Positions 38,435-44,353 of a stretch of DNA of 64,000 nucleotides are shown here, one piece after another. Source of the DNA: Mucilaginibacter defluvii. Lineage in GTDB: Bacteria; Bacteroidota; Bacteroidia; Sphingobacteriales; Sphingobacteriaceae. The stretch covers positions 1,922,001 to 1,986,000 of the forward strand of contig NZ_BAABJI010000002.1 of the NCBI RefSeq assembly GCF_039543225.1, given 5' to 3'. Position numbers and translations under genes: made by a program. A model generated the notes under the pieces. The model worked only from the letters and a program-made list of their open reading frames with translations. It was not told the origin of the DNA and searched no databases. Within the stretch, counting starts at the first letter, position 1. Each line of letters begins with the position of its first letter.

Positions 38435-39115
38435 ATGCAACCTAAAGCTACCTTTATCTTATTTGCATTATTTTACCTTACTTTAAATGCTATTGCGCAG
38501 GATAGTTTAAACGTTGACACTGCCCGCCGATTAAATCAGACAAAAACCAACCCGATTATTTATAGTGACCTTCATTTCGGATGGGCATTTTTAGGAGCCG
38601 ATGGCTTATACGGTGGTTTTAATATCAATTACCAATACAAAAAAAATCTGTTCACCCTCAGATACAATGCCATTGCTGATTTGGCCGGAGGAGACCCGCA
38701 ATTAAGGAAATTACAAATAATTGCCATTGAAGATCAGGGACATTATCAGGAATACGGCATGCTATATGGCCGACGATACCTTACCAATACACGTGGCTTG
38801 AGTTTTTCGGCCGGTGCATCATTCAATTACCGGGTACGTAAATACCCCAATGCCGGCGGTAGTAAAACTATAACTTATGACTATTATCCAGGTTTGCCAT
38901 TTGAATTGAATGTTAATTGGTTTAAAGGCCGAAAACGGCGCTTTCGCATATATCATATTATACCGGTTGGTGAGCCTACGGCTTTTGGCGCCAGCATTGG
39001 CTTTAAACTGCACGGCAATGTGTCAAAAAATCCGTACCTGGCACTTGGAATTGTTTATGGCCTAGGGATGTTTAAGCATTATGATAATGGATCCGCGCAA
39101 AACAAAGGCAAATAA
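38435..39115 (+). CDS. Hypothetical secreted beta-barrel-like protein
   Basis: A 226-residue protein with a signal peptide (about 1-21, ending LNAIAQ). The mature part is rich in Tyr and Gly with alternating strands (GLYGGFNINYQYKKNLFTLRYN, then LSFSAGASFNYRVRK), suggesting an outer-membrane or surface beta-sheet protein. It does not end in an aromatic residue. It is a single gene between two terminated units. Function unknown. Confidence 0.65.
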   Translation: MQPKATFILFALFYLTLNAIAQDSLNVDTARRLNQTKTNPIIYSDLHFGWAFLGADGLYGGFNINYQYKKNLFTLRYNAIADLAGGDPQLRKLQIIAIEDQGHYQEYGMLYGRRYLTNTRGLSFSAGASFNYRVRKYPNAGGSKTITYDYYPGLPFELNVNWFKGRKRRFRIYHIIPVGEPTAFGASIGFKLHGNVSKNPYLALGIVYGLGMFKHYDNGSAQNKGK

Positions 39116-39200
39116 CCATTAGTAATAGCAATGCCATAAACGGTTTTCAAACCTCGATTTTGTTGCGCACATTATAGTTTTGTATAGTATAAGCTATTCT

Positions 39201-40220
39201 ATGAGTACGAATAAAATAACGCTGAGTGTTCTTGATCAATCGCCCGTTCGCAAAGGCGCTACCGCCAAGCAGGCCGTTCAGGAAACTATAGCATTGGCAC
39301 AACTTACTGATAAACTGGGCTATCACCGCTTTTGGGTATCAGAACATCATAATACCGGTATACTGGCCGGCTCAACTCCCGAAGTATTAATGGCACACCT
39401 TGCGGGCGTTACCAAACACTTGCGCATTGGCTCCGGCGGTATTATGATGCCTAACCACAGCACACTAAAGGTTGCGGAGAATTTCAGGATGCTGGAAGCC
39501 TTGTTTCCTGGCCGGATCGACCTGGGGATGGGTCGCGCGCCGGGTACCGACCGTATTACGGCCGGCATACTTAATCCATCAAACCAATTCCGTGAGCAGG
39601 ATTTTATTGAGCAGCTTGCCGACCTGGTTGATTATTTTCATGACCGCGGCGAACCGGGAACCATTAAAGCCCGCATACGCGCTATACCGCAGGTGCAAAC
39701 CGTACCGGGCATGTGGCTGCTAAGCTCCAGCGGGCAAAGCGGTTTATTTGCCGCACACTTCGGCATGGGCCTGTCTTACGCCCGCTTTATTAATCCTAAT
39801 GGTGGCGCGGCGGCAGTTCAGCTTTATCGCGAGCGTTTTCAGCCATCCGAAGATATGCCGGAACCACAAGCAAACATGGCGCTGTTTGTTTTCTGTTCAC
39901 AAGATGAGGAGAAGCTAATGCAGCACCGCGCGGTAATGGAGCACCGCTTTTTACAATTTGAAAAAGGCGGCCCCATCGGTCCGCTAACCTATGATGATGT
40001 AAAGGATGTGGTATACAACGAGCCAGAGGTGGCCAGGCTCATCCACCACAGTAAACGCATAGTAACCGGCAAACCTAACGAGATCAAACAAAAGCTTACT
40101 GCATTGGCTGATGAATATAAAGTTGACGAAATAATCGCGATAACCATTTGCGAACATTTTGAAGACAGGTTAAGATCGTACGAGTTGCTGGCGGAAGTGT
40201 TTGGGTTGGACGGACGGTAA
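39201..40220 (+). CDS. LLM class flavin-dependent oxidoreductase
   Basis: A 339-residue luciferase-like monooxygenase-fold (TIM-barrel) enzyme. The family opening SVLDQSPVRKG, GYHRFWVSEHHN, RIGSGGIMMPNHSTLKVAENF and GRIDLGMGRAPG are the expected F420/FMN-binding-strand motifs; it matches the MsnO8-like subgroup. I start at ATG 39201 (MSTNKITL); the longer in-frame TTG start is unlikely. It probably uses FMN with an unknown substrate. A terminator-free gap with repeats follows. Confidence 0.9.
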   Translation: MSTNKITLSVLDQSPVRKGATAKQAVQETIALAQLTDKLGYHRFWVSEHHNTGILAGSTPEVLMAHLAGVTKHLRIGSGGIMMPNHSTLKVAENFRMLEALFPGRIDLGMGRAPGTDRITAGILNPSNQFREQDFIEQLADLVDYFHDRGEPGTIKARIRAIPQVQTVPGMWLLSSSGQSGLFAAHFGMGLSYARFINPNGGAAAVQLYRERFQPSEDMPEPQANMALFVFCSQDEEKLMQHRAVMEHRFLQFEKGGPIGPLTYDDVKDVVYNEPEVARLIHHSKRIVTGKPNEIKQKLTALADEYKVDEIIAITICEHFEDRLRSYELLAEVFGLDGR

Positions 40221-40254
40221 CAGTATTTACTCACCTGCCATTAATACGTTCGGC

Positions 40255-40437
40255 GTCCCTCTTTGCACGAGCAAAAGGGGATTTTTAGTACTAGAAATTG
40301 TAAATACCCCCATCTCTCTTTTAGTGGCAAAGAGAGATAGTTAATATGCTATAAAAATATTCTTATCTGCTTCTCTCCCTCTTTACGCCCTTGCAGAGAG
40401 GATCGTCCAGCGAAGCGAAGACGGGGCAAGTCAAAAA
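40255..40437. repeat. Degenerate AGAGAGATG-type hairpins
   Basis: The gap after the LLM gene holds a perfect hairpin ATCTCTCTTT / AAAGAGAGAT and related words (CTCTCCCTCTTTACG, GAGAGGATCGTCCAGCGAAG, GACGGGGC). It looks like a decayed dispersed repeat. No gene. Confidence 0.55.
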
Positions 40438-40440
40438 TCT

Positions 40441-40475
40441 TATAAAAAGCAAGGCCCCTGATGGGCAGGGGCCTT
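40441..40475 (-). terminator. Terminator of the tRNA-like transcript
   Basis: On the minus strand a perfect 10-bp GC-rich stem AAGGCCCCTG / CAGGGGCCTT with a 5-nt loop is followed by GCTTTTTATA. It ends the transcript that carries the two tRNA-like RNAs. Confidence 0.88.
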
Positions 40476-40510
40476 TACTAACCAATTATAAACCTAAATT
40501 ATGAGAAGAG

Positions 40511-40626
40511 CTGTAGGAGAAGGAGTCGAACCTCCACGGAGTGGTTATTCTTATTGCTAAGAGTTTCCCAGGTTCTCCGCCACCGGGACAAGGAGGTGTG
40601 TCTGCCAAAATTTCACCATCCTACAG
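40511..40626 (-). tRNA. tRNA-like RNA copy A: class II, long variable arm, GUC in anticodon position
   Basis: A 116-nt minus-strand RNA that folds as a cloverleaf. The acceptor CTGTAGGA pairs with TCCTACAG (8 bp, or 7 bp plus a G discriminator). U8 is followed by a D-arm (GTG/CAC stem, GG in the loop), an anticodon stem CCTCC/GGTGG with one U-U mismatch, loop TTGTCCC (GUC at plus 40587-40589), and a T-arm GGAGG-TTCGACT-CCTTC. The variable arm is about 40 nt: outer stem CGGAG/CTCCG, then TGG/CCA, then TCTTA-GCAA-TAAGA. A 37-nt block over the D- and anticodon arms is identical to copy B. No CCA is encoded. Type II shape resembles Leu/Ser tRNAs, not Asp. It could be a real odd tRNA, a regulatory RNA or a tRNA-derived element. 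Confidence 0.65.
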
Positions 40627-40631
40627 TAATT

Positions 40632-40647
40632 ATCCGAGCCATCGGAT
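40632..40647. other. Hairpin between the two tRNA-like RNAs
   Basis: ATCCGA / TCGGAT with a 4-nt loop in the 22-nt spacer; possibly a processing signal for separating the two RNAs. Confidence 0.4.
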
Positions 40648-40648
40648 G

Positions 40649-40761
40649 CTGTTGGGGAAGGATTCGAACCTCCACAGAGTGGTTAGCCCGCTTCGGGTTT
40701 CCCATAATCTCCGCCACCGGGACAAGGAGGTGTGTCTGCCAAAAATTTCACCACCCAACAG
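40649..40761 (-). tRNA. tRNA-like RNA copy B: class II, long variable arm, GUC in anticodon position
   Basis: A 113-nt minus-strand RNA, the promoter-proximal copy. The acceptor CTGTTGGG pairs with CCCAACAG; relative to copy A two positions differ and both partners changed, so pairing is kept. The D-arm, anticodon arm and T-arm (GGAGG-TTCGAAT-CCTTC) match copy A, with anticodon GUC at plus 40721-40723. The variable arm uses a different hairpin, CCCG-AAG-CGGG, in the same place as the TCTTA stem of copy A, plus CGGAG/CTCTG with a G-U pair. Preserved structure with changed sequence argues against decay. Identity as an acceptor of any amino acid is unknown. Confidence 0.65.
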
Positions 40762-40807
40762 TATTTTTTGTTTTAAAGAACGGTAAGCATTTCTCATTTG
40801 CTTAATA

Positions 40808-40839
40808 CAAATTTAAGCGACAACTTAAATTCTTGCAAA
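40808..40839 (-). promoter_or_regulatory. Promoter of the tRNA-like RNA pair
   Basis: Read on the minus strand: TTTG (plus CAAA at 40836-40839), 20 nt, then TAAATTTG (plus CAAATTTA at 40808-40815), close to the Bacteroidota consensus. It lies 47 nt upstream of copy B. Confidence 0.75.
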
Positions 40840-40912
40840 TATTTCAATAAAATAATTTTATTTTTATTCAGATTTTAATTAAACTTGTAATAAAATATAG
40901 ATTTTCTAATTT

Positions 40913-41389
40913 ATGCCCCACAGAAAAGCCCAAAATTTAGAAATTGATAATCTCGATATACAGATATTATCGATCTTAATGAAAAATGCAACTACTCCCT
41001 ATACGGAGATTGCAAAGGAACTTATCGTATCAGGCGGTACCATACACGTACGTATGAAAAAACTTGAAGAGATGGGCGTTATAAAAGGTGCCAGCCTGGA
41101 GGTTGACCCGCAAAAATTAGGATATGATATAACCGCGTTCCTGGGTATTTACCTTGAAAAGGGCTCACAATACCAGGAGGCCGTAGCACAGCTAAAAAAG
41201 ATCAACGAGATTGTTGAGCTGCATTACACTACCGGCAGCTGGAGCATTTTCGCTAAAATAGTATGCCATGATACTAACCACCTACGCGAAGTATTGAACG
41301 AAAATATACAAAGCGTAAGCGGTATTCAGCGCACCGAGACATTCATTTCTTTGGAAGAAAGCATTAAACGACAGATAACGCTGGAATAA
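40913..41389 (+). CDS. Lrp/AsnC family transcriptional regulator
   Basis: A 158-residue Lrp/AsnC regulator. The N-terminal helix-turn-helix is in NLDIQILSILMKNATTPYTEIAKEL; the C-terminal RAM effector/oligomerisation domain (about 75-155) contains AFLGIYLEKGS and VELHYTTGSWSIFAKIVC. The family binds amino acids to control metabolic genes. It is divergent from the tRNA-like unit, so the two may share the AT-rich control region. Its effector is not readable. Confidence 0.93.
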   Translation: MPHRKAQNLEIDNLDIQILSILMKNATTPYTEIAKELIVSGGTIHVRMKKLEEMGVIKGASLEVDPQKLGYDITAFLGIYLEKGSQYQEAVAQLKKINEIVELHYTTGSWSIFAKIVCHDTNHLREVLNENIQSVSGIQRTETFISLEESIKRQITLE

Positions 41390-41394
41390 CACGT

Positions 41395-43647
41395 TTACTT
41401 AAACTTACTTTTTAAAGCAGCAAGCTTAGCAGCCATATCCGTTTCCGGGTGTGGCTTATTTTTTTGGTTTGATACCCCTCTGTTATTATCGACACGGCGC
41501 GGCGCGGAAGGTTTTTTATCATCCTTCATGGTTAGTGATATCCGCTTGCGGTTAACATCCACCTCGGTAACGCGCACCTCCACTTTTTGATGCACTTTTA
41601 ACACTTCATTCGGATCCTTTATAAACCGGTTAGTGATCTGGCTCAGGTGCACTAAACCATCCTGGTGCACGCCGATATCAACAAAGGCGCCGAAGGCCGT
41701 AATATTGGTTACTATACCCGGCAGCTTCATGCCTATCTTTAAATCGTCAATCACGTTAACGCCATCGGTAAAGCTAAAGGCCTCAAACTGCTCGCGCGGG
41801 TCACGTCCCGGCTTGGCCAGCTCGGCTATAATATCATTCAGGGTTGGCAGGCCCACGGTATCAGACACGTACTTTTGCAGGTTGATGCTTTTACGTAGCT
41901 TCTCATCGGTCATTAATTCCTTTACGGAGCAGCCGTGATCTTTTGCCATTTGCTCAACCAGTGCATACCGCTCAGGGTGTACCGCACTTGCATCAAGCGG
42001 GTTTACGGCATCGCGGATGCGCAAAAAACCGGCAGCCTGTTCATAAGCCTTATCGCCTAAACGGGCAACTTTCCGTAGTTCGTTGCGGCGCTTGAAGGCA
42101 CCATTCTGATCACGATAGGTAACAATATTTTGCGCTAATTGTGGCCCGAGGCCCGATATATAGGCCAGTATCTGCTTTGATGCGGTATTCAGCTCAACCC
42201 CCACGGCATTTACGCAACTGATCACGGTATCATCCAATGACGTTTGCAGTTTATTCTGATCCACATCGTGCTGGTACTGCCCTACGCCAATTGACTTCGG
42301 ATCGATCTTTACCAATTCGGCCAAGGGGTCCATCAGCCTGCGGCCGATAGATACGGCGCCACGCACAGTAACATCCTTATCCGGAAACTCCTCACGCGCC
42401 ACTTCCGACGCGGAGTAGATCGATGCCCCGCTCTCGTTCACCATCACGATAGTAACACCCGGCAGGTTTAACCCACGCACAAAAACCTCTGTCTCGCGGC
42501 CTGCGGTGCCATTACCGATGGCTATAGCTTGTATTTGATACTGCGCTACTAAATGTTTAACTGTTTTCTCGGCTTCGCGAACATTACCCGCGCCGGTATG
42601 CGGATAGATGGTGGCATTCTCCAATAGCTTGCCCTGTTCGTCCAAACAAACCACCTTACAACCCGTACGGAAACCGGGATCAATAGCCATTACACGTTTT
42701 TGACCAAGCGGCGCGCTCAGCAATAACTGTCGGGCATTCTCTGCAAATACACGGATGGCTTCGTCATCTGCCTGCTTTTTGGTAAACAGGCGCACCTCCG
42801 TTTCCATAGATGGTTTGAGCAGGCGTTTGTAGCTATCCAGCAAGGCCAGTTGTACTTGTTGCGATGCCGGGTTATTGCCTTTTATAAAAGCCTTTTCTAA
42901 CAAGCTTATGGCATCTTCATCAGCAGGCTTAATATCCAGCCAAAGTATCTCTTCTTTTTCTCCCCTGCGCATGGCCAGTAAACGGTGCGACGGGACAGTT
43001 TTCACGGGTTCGCTCCAATCAAAATAATCCTTATATTTAATGCCTTCCTGCTCCTTACCATCAACCACCTTACTTTGTATGGTGCCTTTTTGGACGAACA
43101 GCTCGCGCATTTTGGTGCGGGTATCGGCGTGCTCGCTGATGTACTCCGCAATAATATCGCGGGCAGCTGCAAGCGCTTCGTTACTGTCTGCTACACCTTT
43201 TTCCTTATCGATATATTTTTCAGCCTCGGCCTCTACATCAAACCTGTTTTGCTCAAGCAGGGCATCAGCCAGTGTCTGCAACCCCTTTTCACGGGCGGCG
43301 GTAGCACGGGTTTTACGCTTAGGGCGGTAGGGCAGGTAAATATCCTCTAACGAAACCATGGTTTCAGCTTCGTTTACTTTGGCTTCCAATTCGGGTGTTA
43401 ACTTACCCATATCGGCTAATGATTTCAGTATGGCTTCCCGGCGCTTGTCCAGGTCACGCAGTTGCTGCAAGCGGTCGCGCACGGCGGCAACCTGTACTTC
43501 GTCCAAACTGCCCGTCAGCTCTTTACGATATCGCGATATAAAGGGCACGGTAGCCCCTTCATCCAACAGGTTAGCGGTAGCGCTTACCTGTTTTTCGGCA
43601 ATAGCAAGTTCGGTGGCAATTTTTTTGAAATGAGTTACCATAAGCAT
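41395..43647 (-). CDS. tex: Tex family RNA-binding protein
   Basis: A 750-residue Tex protein, a conserved transcription-associated RNA-binding factor. The helical N-terminal region (LDEGATVPFISRYRKE), YqgF/RNase-H-like core (MAIDPGFRTGCKVVCLD), helix-hairpin-helix motifs (VGVELNTASKQILAYISGLG in part) and a C-terminal S1 domain (about 650-720; PGIVTNITAFGAFVDIGVHQDGLVHLS in part) follow in order. A Lys/Arg-rich tail ends the protein. ATG 43647 used; ATG 43641 is possible. Not part of an obvious operon. Confidence 0.95.
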   Translation of the reverse strand: MLMVTHFKKIATELAIAEKQVSATANLLDEGATVPFISRYRKELTGSLDEVQVAAVRDRLQQLRDLDKRREAILKSLADMGKLTPELEAKVNEAETMVSLEDIYLPYRPKRKTRATAAREKGLQTLADALLEQNRFDVEAEAEKYIDKEKGVADSNEALAAARDIIAEYISEHADTRTKMRELFVQKGTIQSKVVDGKEQEGIKYKDYFDWSEPVKTVPSHRLLAMRRGEKEEILWLDIKPADEDAISLLEKAFIKGNNPASQQVQLALLDSYKRLLKPSMETEVRLFTKKQADDEAIRVFAENARQLLLSAPLGQKRVMAIDPGFRTGCKVVCLDEQGKLLENATIYPHTGAGNVREAEKTVKHLVAQYQIQAIAIGNGTAGRETEVFVRGLNLPGVTIVMVNESGASIYSASEVAREEFPDKDVTVRGAVSIGRRLMDPLAELVKIDPKSIGVGQYQHDVDQNKLQTSLDDTVISCVNAVGVELNTASKQILAYISGLGPQLAQNIVTYRDQNGAFKRRNELRKVARLGDKAYEQAAGFLRIRDAVNPLDASAVHPERYALVEQMAKDHGCSVKELMTDEKLRKSINLQKYVSDTVGLPTLNDIIAELAKPGRDPREQFEAFSFTDGVNVIDDLKIGMKLPGIVTNITAFGAFVDIGVHQDGLVHLSQITNRFIKDPNEVLKVHQKVEVRVTEVDVNRKRISLTMKDDKKPSAPRRVDNNRGVSNQKNKPHPETDMAAKLAALKSKFK

Positions 43648-43748
43648 CGTTTTTTCGGACTGCGAAGTTGGGTTTCTTTACGGAATTATCAAAGAAAAAG
43701 CCCCCCTAAAAAATTTCAGAGAAGCTTATCTTATAAACTTTACCCGGG

Positions 43749-44270
43749 TTATTTTACATACATAAAGCTTACACTATCCTTCACGGTTAGTCCGCTTACG
43801 CCGGCGCTGTTGTAAACCACGGTATATTTGCCCGGTTTTTCTATAGCGTATGTTTTTGCCAAATCGACTGTAGCTGAAGTGCTGTCGCCGGGGGCAAGTT
43901 TAATGTAGCTATCGGCAGGTGGCGGCATCATGCGTTTTGCCATGGCGCCTTTATAATTGGCTTCCTGCCCGTTCTCGCCTTTAACGTCGACATATTTGCT
44001 TAAAGGTGGTTCGAAAGGGGTATGCCATTTCAAAAACTTTGATGCCGTATCCGCAGGGTTATAAACCGTAAATTTCAAATTAACCGGCTCGCCCATTTTC
44101 ACCGTATCGGCTATTTGCATGGTGGCGTAGATGGTTTTCGGGGCATCCTGTTGTACAGTGCTATCGGCATTGTTTGCAGTTGAATCGGCATTGCCCGAAT
44201 TGCTGTTACCGGCACCGCACGAGGCAAGTGCTAAAGCCGCGGCAGATAATAATATTTTATAGTTTTTCAT
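43749..44270 (-). CDS. Lipoprotein resembling the M35 deuterolysin pro-domain
   Basis: A 173-residue lipoprotein: signal sequence with lipobox LASCGAG (Cys18), a Ser/Asn/Thr/Asp-rich linker to about residue 42, then a beta-rich domain. The segment YKGAMAKRMMPPPADSYIKLAPGDS followed by VDLAKTYAIEKPGKYTVVYNS recalls, by eye, the N-terminal pro-domain of M35 deuterolysin proteases, but the HExxH catalytic domain is absent. It might be a stand-alone binding or inhibitor domain. Uncertain. Confidence 0.65.
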   Translation of the reverse strand: MKNYKILLSAAALALASCGAGNSNSGNADSTANNADSTVQQDAPKTIYATMQIADTVKMGEPVNLKFTVYNPADTASKFLKWHTPFEPPLSKYVDVKGENGQEANYKGAMAKRMMPPPADSYIKLAPGDSTSATVDLAKTYAIEKPGKYTVVYNSAGVSGLTVKDSVSFMYVK

Positions 44271-44353
44271 GGTGTAAAAATACGTTCTCCTTCTTAAACA
44301 CTAATCATATTTTAAGGTTTGATGAGATGAGTCGTAATGCATTATTCTGAATG

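Noticed and set aside
40511..40761. Selenocysteine tRNAs or a tRNA-Leu with an intron
   Set aside because: No UCA anticodon is present in either copy, and the variable-arm insert is too small and differently placed for a group I intron; the anticodon-loop position of such introns is not interrupted here.
40541..40805. Short plus-strand reading frames across the tRNA-like pair
   Set aside because: They run antisense over the folded, covarying RNAs and have no protein-like features or start signals.
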